From a virus: a stretch of DNA of 29,616 nucleotides. Both the position numbers and the translations under genes were made by a program. This document shows, piece by piece, positions 7,214 through 15,447 of this stretch. Numbering within the stretch: the first letter of the stretch is position 1; the number at the start of each line of letters is the position of its first letter. The notes under the pieces were generated by a model that made no database searches, was not told where the DNA came from, and saw nothing but the letters and a program-made list of their open reading frames with translations. The DNA lies in IMG/VR virus record IMGVR_UViG_3300020438_000006, positions 1-29,616 of that record; one strand, 5' to 3'.

Positions 7214-8970
7214 TGACAGTAACAAAAAAAATTATATTAGACGTTGAGACTAAAGGTGCTCAAAAAAACGTAAAAAAATTAGATAAAGGCATAAAAGATA
7301 CTGCAAAATCATCTAAAGGCGCTGAAAAGGGTTTAAAAGGAATGACGGGAGGAACTAAAGCGTTAGGATTAGGATTTAAAGCGTTGGGAATAGGATTAAT
7401 TATTAGCGCATTTATGAAGCTAAAAGATTTATTTAGTGGTAATATAGAAACGGCAAGGAAATTTGAAGTTATGGGTGCCAAAATATCTGCAATGTTTGAT
7501 GTATTGAGGGACAGAATTGAACCTTTATTTATGTCATTAAGTAAATTATTTACAGATCCTTTAGGAAGTTTAGAAACCTTTGCAAACGCTATTAAAGAGA
7601 ATTTAATAAATAGAGTAAAAGCCTTAGTTGACACATTTGGTGCATTAGGAAAAGTAGTGAAAGGAGTTTTTACAAGAGATATGGATTTATTAAAAGAGGG
7701 TGTAAATCAAGCTAAAGATTCTTTTGTTCAATTATCAACAGGATTAGACGATGTTCAACAATCTAAAGTGGCTGAAACTTTTAAATCTATTACAAAAGAG
7801 ATAAAAGAAGAAACAAAAGCCGTTGGAGATTTAACAGAAGCTTTACAAAATGTACGAGACAGGGAGAGAGATATGCTAACAGTTAGGGCAGATGCAAATA
7901 AATTAATTGCTCAAAGTAGATTATTAGCAGAAGATGAATCTAAGTCAATGGAAGAAAGATTAGTTGCCTTAAAAGCTGCGGTTGCAGAAGAACAAAGAGT
8001 AGCGTCAATTGAGATGTCTATACAAGAAGATAAAGTTAATGCATTACAAGAGATAATTGACTTAGGTAAATCAAGTGAGGAAGATATGCAAAACCTTGCT
8101 GCTGAAAAAGCTAGATTAACAGAATTAGAAACGGCTTCAATATTAAAACAAAAACGAGTTGTAACAGAAATTGTTACGTTTGAAAAACAAATAGATACTG
8201 AAAAAAAGAAAATAGCAAAAGCCGAATTAGATCGTCAAAATTTATTGCTTCAAACAAGAGAATTAAATTTAGAAATTACAGAAGAATTAACAGACAAAGA
8301 ACTTGAAGCGTTAATAAAAGCTGAGGAAAAAAGGCTTGGAGTAATAGACGCTAATTCAAAGAAAGAAAAAGAGTTAAAAGAAAAGCAGATTGAGGACGTT
8401 AAAAAGATGGAATTAGAATCTGCAATGAATATAATGGGGAGTTTAGCTCAATTAGGACAACAAAAATTATCTGATGAAAAAAAGGCTTTACAAAAACAAT
8501 TAGATGCGGGTTTAATATCACAAAAAGAATTTGACAAAGAATCTGCTAAAATTGAAAAAGAATCAGTTAAAAGAGAAAAAAAGAATGCAATGTTAAATAT
8601 ATTAATTAGCACGGCACAAGGTATTGCGGGTGCAATTAAAGCCGGTGCGGGACTTACATTTCCGGCAAATTTAGGTGCAATTGCTTCCGGAGTTGCAGCA
8701 GTTTTAGCCGGTATAGTTAATGCAAAAGCCGTATTAAGCAAAGTTCCCGGAGATGGAGGAAGCGCAGACATTGACGCAGGTACAACGGGAGGAGATGATT
8801 CAGTTGAAGAACCTGAGGTTGGAGGAATTCAAGGAATTGCAAGTACCTTATTACCAAATATAAATAATACAAATACCGATCAACAACCAATACAAGCTTA
8901 TGTAATTGAAAATGATATTTCAGATGCACAAGCTTTGCAAGAAGAATTAGAAATACAAGCCACGTTATAA
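7213..8970 (+). CDS. Tape measure protein
   Basis: This 585-residue protein has the typical layout: a basic N-terminus, a Gly/Leu-rich hydrophobic segment near residues 50-72 (GLGFKALGIGLIISAF), a long charged coiled coil from about 190 to 460, and a second hydrophobic Ala/Gly segment at about 460-510. The tape measure sets tail length and enters the host envelope during DNA injection. At about 0.15 nm per residue the tail would be near 85-90 nm; this is an estimate. No lytic transglycosylase or peptidase domain is visible. It is well separated from the chaperone gene, whereas the two are usually adjacent. Confidence 0.85.
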   Translation: MTVTKKIILDVETKGAQKNVKKLDKGIKDTAKSSKGAEKGLKGMTGGTKALGLGFKALGIGLIISAFMKLKDLFSGNIETARKFEVMGAKISAMFDVLRDRIEPLFMSLSKLFTDPLGSLETFANAIKENLINRVKALVDTFGALGKVVKGVFTRDMDLLKEGVNQAKDSFVQLSTGLDDVQQSKVAETFKSITKEIKEETKAVGDLTEALQNVRDRERDMLTVRADANKLIAQSRLLAEDESKSMEERLVALKAAVAEEQRVASIEMSIQEDKVNALQEIIDLGKSSEEDMQNLAAEKARLTELETASILKQKRVVTEIVTFEKQIDTEKKKIAKAELDRQNLLLQTRELNLEITEELTDKELEALIKAEEKRLGVIDANSKKEKELKEKQIEDVKKMELESAMNIMGSLAQLGQQKLSDEKKALQKQLDAGLISQKEFDKESAKIEKESVKREKKNAMLNILISTAQGIAGAIKAGAGLTFPANLGAIASGVAAVLAGIVNAKAVLSKVPGDGGSADIDAGTTGGDDSVEEPEVGGIQGIASTLLPNINNTNTDQQPIQAYVIENDISDAQALQEELEIQATL

Positions 8971-8995
8971 ACAAAAACACTAATTTTATATTTAT
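8971..8995 (+). promoter_or_regulatory. Copy 2 of the ACAAA-N11-TATATTTAT motif
   Basis: ACAAA at 8971-8975 and TATATTTAT at 8987-8995 have the same 11-base gap as copy 1. The motif starts directly after the tape measure stop and ends five bases before the ATG at 9000. It probably drives the head module independently of the tail operon. Confidence 0.6.
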
Positions 8996-8999
8996 GAGT

Positions 9000-9992
9000 A
9001 TGAAAAAGAAAAAACTAATTGAATTAATTATAGATGAATCTGCTGATATGTTCGGAGTAGAAGCAATTTCGGTCGTTAAATATCCGGCGATAGAAGAAAA
9101 CTTTGTTTTTTTCAATAATGATTTTTTATCACTTGCAAAAGTAGATGAAGAAAAAAAACAACTTATTGGCGCAGTCCTTATTCCAGATAAAAAAATCAAC
9201 CGTTATGATAAAGAGACTAACGAAGAATATGACGTTTATTTTACTAAAGACACTATAAAAAAGGCTCAGAGTTTATTTATGTCAAGCCTAAGAAACAATA
9301 ATCACACCTTGGAACACCAAGAGCAAGTTGATGGATTAAGTGTTGTAGAATCTTGGATTAAAGAGGATGAAAAATTTGATAAGTCTAATTTATGGGGATT
9401 TAAAAATATGCCCGTTGGAACGTGGTTTGTACAAGTTAGTGCGGAGGGAAACGATGATATTTGGGATAAAATTAAGAATAAAGAAGTGAGAGGATTTTCA
9501 ATTGAGGGTTGGTTTACTGATAAACTAATTGAAGCTTCTAAACAAAAAGATATATTAGACGAAGTTTGTGAAGACTGTCCGGACGAAATCACACTAAGCA
9601 AAATAAAAGATCTTATATTAGAAAATGAATTAACACCGGTTGCAGAATTAGACGGAGAACCATTATTTAGAACTAAAGAAGAAGCCAACATTTATGCGGA
9701 AATGTTTAAAGGTTGTAAAGGAAGCCACAAGCATATAATGGACGGTAATTTATTTTATATGGCTTGTGAAGATCACGCAACTTCTACTACAAAAGAAGAA
9801 TATAATGAAACAGGCAAAAGAAAATATAAAAGAAAATATAAACAATTAGAATATGTTTCTTTTATTAAAAAACAAGCTTTATTAAAATATCCTTGGGATC
9901 AGTGTATGCGAGATATGATAAAAGAATATGGCAACAAAGAAACGGCTGCAAAAGTTTGTTCAGCAATAAAAAATAAGACCGTAAACCGATAG
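9000..9992 (+). CDS. XkdF-like head maturation protease
   Basis: The protein has 330 residues from the ATG at 9000. The ATG at 8994 overlaps the motif box, so I prefer 9000. The N-terminal domain (GVEAISVVKYPAIEENF, then QLIGAVLIPDKKI, HTLEHQEQVDG and EVRGFSIEGWF) matches the XkdF-type putative serine protease of PBSX-like phages. His and Ser residues in the HTLEHQ and GFSIEG segments are plausible catalytic residues. The C-terminus has a GCKGSHKH segment and a CMRDMIKEYG domain that I recall in Bacteroidota homologues. The expected role is to cut scaffold and capsid protein during head assembly; the scaffold and capsid genes follow directly. Confidence 0.7.
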   Translation: MKKKKLIELIIDESADMFGVEAISVVKYPAIEENFVFFNNDFLSLAKVDEEKKQLIGAVLIPDKKINRYDKETNEEYDVYFTKDTIKKAQSLFMSSLRNNNHTLEHQEQVDGLSVVESWIKEDEKFDKSNLWGFKNMPVGTWFVQVSAEGNDDIWDKIKNKEVRGFSIEGWFTDKLIEASKQKDILDEVCEDCPDEITLSKIKDLILENELTPVAELDGEPLFRTKEEANIYAEMFKGCKGSHKHIMDGNLFYMACEDHATSTTKEEYNETGKRKYKRKYKQLEYVSFIKKQALLKYPWDQCMRDMIKEYGNKETAAKVCSAIKNKTVNR

Positions 9993-10000
9993 ACATTTAA

Positions 10001-10025
10001 ACAAAAACTAACAAATTATATTTAT
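10001..10025 (+). promoter_or_regulatory. Copy 3 of the ACAAA-N11-TATATTTAT motif
   Basis: ACAAA at 10001-10005 and TATATTTAT at 10017-10025 are again 11 bases apart. The upstream context TTTAAACAAAA is shared with copy 4. It ends seven bases before the ATG at 10033. Confidence 0.6.
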
Positions 10026-10032
10026 TAATGAT

Positions 10033-10662
10033 ATGAAGACAATAGACAAAATCTTAAACCTTTTAAAAATGAACGAAAAATCAAAATCTTATAGCGTTAA
10101 ATTTTACGCTGAAATGAACTTAGACGATGGACGAGTAATTGCAACAGAAGATGAACAATTTATGATTGGATCAAGAGTATTCGCAATTGGAGATGATGGA
10201 GAGGCAGAAGCTTTAACGTCCGGAGAATATACAATGGAAAATGGTAATAAAATGTCTGTTGATTCAGATTCTAAAATTACTGATTTAGGAGAAGAAGCCG
10301 AATCAGTAGAAAAAGAAAATGAAGAAGAAGAACTTGCCGTTGATGATGGTAAAGAAGCTGACGTTGATGATTGGGCAGGGATGGAAAAAAGAATCCAGAA
10401 TCTTGAAGATGCCGTTGCTGATCTTAAAGCTGATAAAGTAGAAGCGTCAAAAGAAGAAAAAACAGAAATGTCAACAGATGTTATTGGCGAATTAATGACA
10501 CAAGTTGAAGAATTAAATAATAAAATCACTGAATTAAGCGAAGAACCGGCATCGGAAACTTTAAAATACAATCCGGAGGGCGAAACAACTAATTCAACAA
10601 TAGATTTGACCAAACTGTCATCAATGGAGAGGGCAGCGTATTACATAAATAACCTAAAATAA
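10033..10662 (+). CDS. Probable scaffolding protein
   Basis: This 209-residue, strongly acidic protein lies between the protease and the major capsid genes, the usual scaffold position. Residues 20-75 form a small domain with repeated DDG/EDE strands (LDDGRVIATEDEQFMIG). A Glu/Asp-rich linker follows, then a coiled coil at about 115-170 (MEKRIQNLEDAVADLKADK). The C-terminus (SSMERAAYYINNLK) is helical and may bind capsid protein. An ATG at 10028 ends after two codons and is not the start. Function is inferred from position, charge and coiled coil, without a recognised family motif. Confidence 0.6.
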   Translation: MKTIDKILNLLKMNEKSKSYSVKFYAEMNLDDGRVIATEDEQFMIGSRVFAIGDDGEAEALTSGEYTMENGNKMSVDSDSKITDLGEEAESVEKENEEEELAVDDGKEADVDDWAGMEKRIQNLEDAVADLKADKVEASKEEKTEMSTDVIGELMTQVEELNNKITELSEEPASETLKYNPEGETTNSTIDLTKLSSMERAAYYINNLK

Positions 10663-10673
10663 ATTTTAAAACG

Positions 10674-11687
10674 ATGAGCAATAAATTAAATAAAAAAAGA
10701 AACTTTGCAGATGATATTGTTATAACAGGCGATACATATGCAGGAATTCAGGCTTTGCCTTATGTGACGGCTGCAGTTAAATCTCCAGACACGGTTGCAA
10801 AAAATTATATTAGAACAATAGATGGTTTAACTAAAAGCGCAGTTGTAAATAATGTAGGCACAACGGCATCTGGTGGTACAGGAATTATTCAACCGGGAGG
10901 AACAGGCGCAGCGTGTTCTTTTAATGCGGGAGACAATTTAGAAACCACTGAGCAAGTATTAACATTAATTGACCTTAAAGTTCAGGAACAAATTTGTCGT
11001 GCGACAGTTTTCCCAACTTGGATGGGTCAAGGGATGGACAGAAACGGAGATCTTCCAAACTCTTTTAGCGATTTCTTATTATCAACTGTTGCAGGCGCAG
11101 CCGGACAGATGTTAGAAAACTCTATTTGGTTAGGTAAATTTGACCAAACTAATAATTCAGTTGGATTTGTATCTAATGATGGTGTATTTGACCAAACAGG
11201 ATTAGACGCATCTGCTTGTAAAGATTTTGCACAAGTTGAAACTCTTGGTGCTGAAACAGGCGCAGGAACTTTAACATTCTTTGAAGATGTATTTAAGAAA
11301 ACTGCAGAAACTGTTCCGGGCATTATGTCTAAACCGGGTTTTGGGTTCTATGTTGGAAATCAAATTTACTCTTTATATTTATCAGGTCTTGCACAAGCAG
11401 GTGGTAATGGAATGGGAAATATGGTGACTAATCAAGCTATTAATATGCCAACTTATTTAGGTTATCCCGTTTATTTATGTCCGGGTATGCCTTCAAAATG
11501 TATCGTTGCAACTTATAAAGATAATCTTATTTTTGGAAGTAATTTAGCAACTGATTATACTGAGGCTCAACTTATCCCAACTTATCAATATGATGGTTCA
11601 GACAATGTAAGAATTGGAATGAAATTTGCAGTTGGTGTTCAAGTTGGAGTTGCAACAGACGGTGTTGTTGGTAAAAACTTAGTATAA
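10674..11687 (+). CDS. Major capsid protein (HK97 fold)
   Basis: The 337-residue protein follows the protease and scaffold genes. Its C-terminal stretch NVRIGMKFAVGVQVGVATDG has the alternating pattern expected for the A-domain/P-domain end of HK97-fold capsid proteins, and GYPVYLCPGMP is the usual loop-strand before it. The N-terminus is basic and probably removed or moved during maturation. Clean codon use, lack of overlaps and a hairpin right after the stop fit a highly expressed structural gene. I see no evidence for a fused decoration domain. Confidence 0.8.
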   Translation: MSNKLNKKRNFADDIVITGDTYAGIQALPYVTAAVKSPDTVAKNYIRTIDGLTKSAVVNNVGTTASGGTGIIQPGGTGAACSFNAGDNLETTEQVLTLIDLKVQEQICRATVFPTWMGQGMDRNGDLPNSFSDFLLSTVAGAAGQMLENSIWLGKFDQTNNSVGFVSNDGVFDQTGLDASACKDFAQVETLGAETGAGTLTFFEDVFKKTAETVPGIMSKPGFGFYVGNQIYSLYLSGLAQAGGNGMGNMVTNQAINMPTYLGYPVYLCPGMPSKCIVATYKDNLIFGSNLATDYTEAQLIPTYQYDGSDNVRIGMKFAVGVQVGVATDGVVGKNLV

Positions 11688-11696
11688 ACATTTTAT

Positions 11697-11730
11697 AAAG
11701 GGGGTTGAAAATACTCCCTTTTAACTTTTT
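11697..11730 (+). terminator. Hairpin after the capsid gene, possibly a partial terminator
   Basis: AAAGGGGG (11697-11704) pairs with CTCCCTTT (11714-11721), including one G-T wobble, with a 9-nt loop. The following TTAACTTTTT tract is interrupted. It may reduce rather than stop transcription, giving more capsid than downstream mRNA, or protect the 3' end. Confidence 0.55.
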
Positions 11731-11745
11731 AATAACATAATAATT

Positions 11746-12366
11746 ATGAGTTGTACATTAACAAAAGGCTTTAGCGTTGACTGTCAAGATTCTATTGGAG
11801 GATTAAAAGCAGTTTACCTATGCAAAGAATACGTTTCAAATATGCGTTCTGCAGCCGATTTCAACGCAACTGATCCTTTACAAATGGACACAGGGGGATT
11901 TACAGCGTGGATTGATTCAGCAGGAACGTCAGTATCAACACCGACTTGTTTTAGATATTTACTAAGACCGGGTGCAAGTAATTTGAATACTACAATTAAC
12001 GCTTCATCTGAAAACGGAACAACATTTTTTACACAAACATTATCTTTAACATTACCAAAATTAAGCGTAAAACAAACAAATGAAATAAAACTTATTTGTC
12101 AATCACGTGTTCAAGTATGGGTTCAAGATAATATGGATAATATGTTCCTGATCGGTATGGATAACGGGTGCGAAACTACGGGAGGAACAGTTGTAACCGG
12201 CGCTGCACGTGGCGATATGTCAGGATTTACGTTAACAATGGTTGGAGAAGAATTAGAACCAATGATTTGGTTAGATCGGTCAATAGGTGGAACGACTCCA
12301 TCTGCGTTGCAAGTACCGTTTAACGGCTTGTCTGATGCCTCAGGGTTGACAGTCACGGCAGGATAA
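11746..12366 (+). CDS. Probable major tail tube protein
   Basis: This 206-residue protein is predicted to be mostly beta. The pattern fits tail tube proteins: an N-terminal GGLKAVYLCKEYV strand, a central strand-rich region with LPKLSVKQTNEIKLI, then NMFLIGMDNGCETTGG, GAARGDMSGFTLTMVGEELE. The order 'iG-x-NG ... tG-x-x-GD-x-GftLt-x-GEE' is what I expect for the tube subunit. It lies directly after the capsid gene and before a strong terminator, so the two most abundant structural proteins share one short transcript. A head decoration role is an alternative. Confidence 0.55.
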   Translation: MSCTLTKGFSVDCQDSIGGLKAVYLCKEYVSNMRSAADFNATDPLQMDTGGFTAWIDSAGTSVSTPTCFRYLLRPGASNLNTTINASSENGTTFFTQTLSLTLPKLSVKQTNEIKLICQSRVQVWVQDNMDNMFLIGMDNGCETTGGTVVTGAARGDMSGFTLTMVGEELEPMIWLDRSIGGTTPSALQVPFNGLSDASGLTVTAG

Positions 12367-12391
12367 AACTATTCTTTTATATTACTGTAAG

Positions 12392-12420
12392 AAAAGGGCA
12401 CTAAATTGTGCCTTTTTTTT
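12392..12420 (+). terminator. Strong Rho-independent terminator after the tail tube gene
   Basis: AAAAGGGCAC (12392-12401) pairs with GTGCCTTTTT (12408-12417) around a 6-nt loop, with one G-T wobble, followed by a run of T to 12420. It closes the head transcript; motif copy 4 restarts transcription 12 bases downstream. Confidence 0.9.
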
Positions 12421-12431
12421 ATTATTTTTAA

Positions 12432-12456
12432 ACAAAATGTCAATTTTTATATTTAT
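12432..12456 (+). promoter_or_regulatory. Copy 4 of the ACAAA-N11-TATATTTAT motif
   Basis: ACAAA at 12432-12436 and TATATTTAT at 12448-12456 are 11 bases apart. The placement just after a strong terminator supports promoter function. The next ATG (12475) is 19 bases past the motif end, so this copy would give a short leader rather than a leaderless mRNA. Confidence 0.65.
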
Positions 12457-12474
12457 AGTAAAGAAACAACGATT

Positions 12475-12654
12475 ATGGCTTGGAAATTAAAAGAAGAATT
12501 TATTGGTAAAACCATTACAGAATTCAAAAGACCTTTAGACAGTTTAAAACCACATCACATAAAAAATTTATCACAACATATATTAGATAATTATTTTTAT
12601 GATGATAAACCTAAAAAGAAAATTAAAAAAGATGAGTTGGAAAAAGGAATATGA
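12475..12654 (+). CDS. Small protein of the portal operon, unknown
   Basis: This 59-residue protein is the first gene after motif copy 4. It begins MAWKLKEEFIGKTI, continues with a helical LKPHHIKNLSQHILDNYF segment and ends in a Lys-rich tail. The start sequence with regularly placed aromatic and basic residues resembles small head-associated proteins that I recall beside Bacteroidota portal genes, but no function is known to me. It overlaps the next small gene by 23 bases. Confidence 0.6.
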   Translation: MAWKLKEEFIGKTITEFKRPLDSLKPHHIKNLSQHILDNYFYDDKPKKKIKKDELEKGI

Positions 12655-12784
12655 AAGGAGTATTGCATATAAAGAAATAATAATGCCTAATTTACATATA
12701 ACAGAAAAACAAATTGATGAAGCACCGGAGTTCATAAAAAAAGAATTTTTATATTACAAAAACTTATGCAAACAGAAAGAATAA
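12632..12784 (+). CDS. Small helical protein, unknown
   Basis: The ATG at 12632 gives a 50-residue protein overlapping both neighbours. It is charged and helical, with an APEFIKKEFLYYKNL C-terminus. Alternative starts are 12599 (upstream, deeper overlap) and 12683 (MPNLHITEKQ, shorter). No family was recognised. Its position in a tight operon and its clean frame support it as coding. Confidence 0.45.
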   Translation: MSWKKEYERSIAYKEIIMPNLHITEKQIDEAPEFIKKEFLYYKNLCKQKE

Positions 12785-13308
12785 GAAATGTGGGATCTTC
12801 AACATCAATTTTTGATATTGGGGTTTTTAATATAGTTCCTAATTTGATTACAACTCCGGTTTATACAACTTTTGAGTATTTAGGAATTACATATTATTTT
12901 TTATCAAATCCTAAATTCTTAATAGAATTAAAAAGCAGACAAACTAATACAATAAAACGTTTAAACCCTGATGCTCCTAGTGGCGTTCCTGCAGGCACTG
13001 GTATAAATAGAGCCGAACATTGGATTAGTTTTAGAATAAATTATACTATAACAGGAACAGAAGATATAACAAACCATATAATTACAGTTGGAAACGATGA
13101 TTTTCCGTTAGGATATTATCAATTGAAAATTTATGAAATGGAATCGGATGGAGATTATGATCCTGCAAACGCTTTACAAACGCTTGTTAACAGTTATATG
13201 TTATTTTATCCAAATGAAGTGGATGACACATACAATTTTCAAGCAGTTAAATATAAAGAATACTCTAATAATGACGCTGATACAAATTCAGTATATATAA
13301 CAAATTAA
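12766..13308 (+). CDS. Unknown structural protein before the portal
   Basis: This 180-residue protein is mainly beta: many short strands rich in Thr, Tyr, Ile and Asn, such as GYYQLKIYEMESDGDYD near residues 125-141. There are no catalytic residues, membrane segments or Cys. It could be a head decoration, fibre or completion protein, since it lies between the tail tube and portal genes, but this is position-based inference. It overlaps the previous small gene by 19 bases and is separated from the portal by one base. Confidence 0.5.
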   Translation: MQTERIRNVGSSTSIFDIGVFNIVPNLITTPVYTTFEYLGITYYFLSNPKFLIELKSRQTNTIKRLNPDAPSGVPAGTGINRAEHWISFRINYTITGTEDITNHIITVGNDDFPLGYYQLKIYEMESDGDYDPANALQTLVNSYMLFYPNEVDDTYNFQAVKYKEYSNNDADTNSVYITN

Positions 13309-13309
13309 T

Positions 13310-15118
13310 ATGAAATTAAATTTTGTAGAATTATCACATTACAACATTCCTCATTTAGTTGAAAAAAATAATCAAGAATGGATTAGTTTTGGTAATGATA
13401 ATCTTTATCCTAATTATCTTTTAGATTTATTTTTAGGTTCAGCGATTAATGGTGCTTTAATAAAATCTATTGGCGCAATGATTTATGGCGAGGGACTTGC
13501 TGCAACTGACGCTGACGAATCAGAAGCTAAAAAAGAATCATATTTAAAATTAAATGGCTTATTGCACGATTCTCCGGATGACGTTTTAAAGGATTTAGCA
13601 ATGGATCTTAAATTATTTGGGGGGTGTTATGTGAATGTAATATGGAGTAGAGACAGAAAAAAAATAAGTAAAATTGCTCACATTGGCGCACAATACATTC
13701 GTTCTGGTAAACTGATTGACGGAGAAATACAAACATATTATTACAGTTCTGATTGGAGTAAATTTAAAAAAGCTGAACACAAGCCAAGACCGTATGCAGC
13801 TTTTAACGATAAAGACCGTACTCAAGCAAGTCAAATTTTAATGATTAGAGATAAAAACCCGGCTTTGTTTTATGGCTTTGCACCGGATTATGTAGCTTCA
13901 ACAGATTATATTCAGCTTGATTTAGAGATTGCACAATTCCATTTATCTAATATATCTAACGGAATGTTTCCGAGTATGGCAATAAATTTCTCTAATGGAG
14001 TACCAACAGAAGAAGAAAGAAGAATTGTTGAAAGACAGATACAAGACAAATTTAGTGGTTCGGGCAACAGTGGGCGCATCCTTATATCGTTTAATGATGG
14101 GAAAGAAACAACACCTGAAATTGTACCAATTAATACAAATGACGCTGCGGAAAGTTATCAATTTTTATCTAAAGAGGTTGTAAACAAAGTTCTTTCCGGG
14201 CATCGTGTAACAAGTCCTTTGTTATTTGGAATACGTGCTGAGGGTGGAGGATTAGGATCAAATGCCGATGAACTTAGAGATTCTTACAGTCTTTTTAATA
14301 ATACTGTAATAATACCGTTCCAAAACGTCCTTTTAAAAGGTCTAAGCAAGATTTTTAAAATTAATGATATAGACCTTGATTTGTACTTTAAAACGCTTAA
14401 ACCGGCTGATTTCATTGACTTGAATGTGACGGAAACACAAAGCGAAGAAGACCAAGAAAAAGAGGGCGTAACAAACGAAGAAGAATTTGTTGAAATGTCA
14501 GACGATGAAATGCACACTGTTTACGATGATTTAGAGGGAGAAATTATTGAGGATGAAAATTGGGAAATAGTGGAGGAAAGAGATCAAGGAACCGAAGAAC
14601 CTTACGAAGAATGGGCAAAAAGATTAATAAAAAACAATAAAAAAGAAGAATTAGCGCAAGATTATATTACAGATAAACCGAGTGGATTCAGTTATTTAGA
14701 TAAATCATTTTACAAAATACGTTTTAAATACGCAATTGGATCTTCTAAAGCGAGTTCATCATCAAGAACATTCTGTAAAAATATGATGTCAAGAACAAGC
14801 AGAAAAATTGTTTACAGAATAGAAGATATTGACAAAGCAAGTAGAGACGGAGTAAATAGACAGTTAGGACATAAGGGGAGAAAATACGATCTTTTCAAGT
14901 TCAAAGGAGGAATTTACTGCAGGCATAAATGGGTTGAAGTTTTATATAGACTTAAAAAGTCAACAACAGTTAAGAAAGGAGAAGAAATGCCTGAAAATAT
15001 AACCGATTATAAACGTGTTTCTTCAATACCTAAAACATATAAACCAAGTCCAAGAGGAATTAAAGAATCAAGAATAGCACCTGAAGATATGAAAGATAGA
15101 GGTGCTTACCCTAAATAA
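13310..15118 (+). CDS. Portal protein with long C-terminal extension
   Basis: Residues 1 to about 385 form a portal domain: NDNLYPNYLLDLFLGSAING, AMDLKLFGGCYVNV, then an LEIAQFHLSNISNGMFPS helix and GRILISFNDGKETTPEIVPI, ending with AESYQFLSKEVVNKVLSGHR and the DELRDSYSLFNNTVI helix. This fits the dodecameric portal through which DNA enters and leaves the head. The protein is long at 602 residues. An acidic linker (about 385-450) leads to a basic domain (about 465-550) with YKIRFKYA, RTFCKNMMSRT, KIVYRIEDID and YDLFKFKGGIYCRHKW. That domain resembles accessory domains fused to Bacteroidota portals, possibly a minor head or internal protein. No separate Mu gpF-like gene is seen. Confidence 0.75.
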   Translation: MKLNFVELSHYNIPHLVEKNNQEWISFGNDNLYPNYLLDLFLGSAINGALIKSIGAMIYGEGLAATDADESEAKKESYLKLNGLLHDSPDDVLKDLAMDLKLFGGCYVNVIWSRDRKKISKIAHIGAQYIRSGKLIDGEIQTYYYSSDWSKFKKAEHKPRPYAAFNDKDRTQASQILMIRDKNPALFYGFAPDYVASTDYIQLDLEIAQFHLSNISNGMFPSMAINFSNGVPTEEERRIVERQIQDKFSGSGNSGRILISFNDGKETTPEIVPINTNDAAESYQFLSKEVVNKVLSGHRVTSPLLFGIRAEGGGLGSNADELRDSYSLFNNTVIIPFQNVLLKGLSKIFKINDIDLDLYFKTLKPADFIDLNVTETQSEEDQEKEGVTNEEEFVEMSDDEMHTVYDDLEGEIIEDENWEIVEERDQGTEEPYEEWAKRLIKNNKKEELAQDYITDKPSGFSYLDKSFYKIRFKYAIGSSKASSSSRTFCKNMMSRTSRKIVYRIEDIDKASRDGVNRQLGHKGRKYDLFKFKGGIYCRHKWVEVLYRLKKSTTVKKGEEMPENITDYKRVSSIPKTYKPSPRGIKESRIAPEDMKDRGAYPK

Positions 15119-15126
15119 ATAAAATT

Positions 15127-15444
15127 ATGGCACTCGAACAATCATTTACAACGGCACACGGAATAACAGTATCAACTGCATATTGGAAAATATATAAAAT
15201 AGAATTAAATATAAAAAAAGCAATATCTTCTTGTGCATATGTTTTAATATATAAAGATTTATTATCAAGCAGAAATAATTTAGTTCCTCTTGATATTTTA
15301 AAATTTGATTTTAATATGAATTTAGAAAACAAGGGCGAAAATCCTATTTCTCAAGCTTATACATCTCTTAAAACTCAAACTTTAATAAAAGACGATAAAG
15401 GAAAGACAATAACAATAGATTTAAGTAAAGCTAAAGACGTTTAA
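15127..15444 (+). CDS. Conserved-looking head-module protein, unknown
   Basis: This 105-residue protein starts MALEQSFTTAHGITVSTAYW and contains NIKKAISSCAYVLIYKD and a C-terminal TITIDLSKAKDV. I recall similar small proteins near connector genes in Bacteroidota phages, but no function. The alternation of short strands suggests a small beta fold. It lies eight bases after the portal stop and three bases before the connector gene. Confidence 0.55.
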   Translation: MALEQSFTTAHGITVSTAYWKIYKIELNIKKAISSCAYVLIYKDLLSSRNNLVPLDILKFDFNMNLENKGENPISQAYTSLKTQTLIKDDKGKTITIDLSKAKDV

Positions 15445-15447
15445 ATT

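Noticed and set aside
8448-9199. Long minus-strand reading frames opposite the tape measure and protease genes.
   Set aside because: They are antisense to strongly supported proteins, give low-complexity translations and have no start signals.
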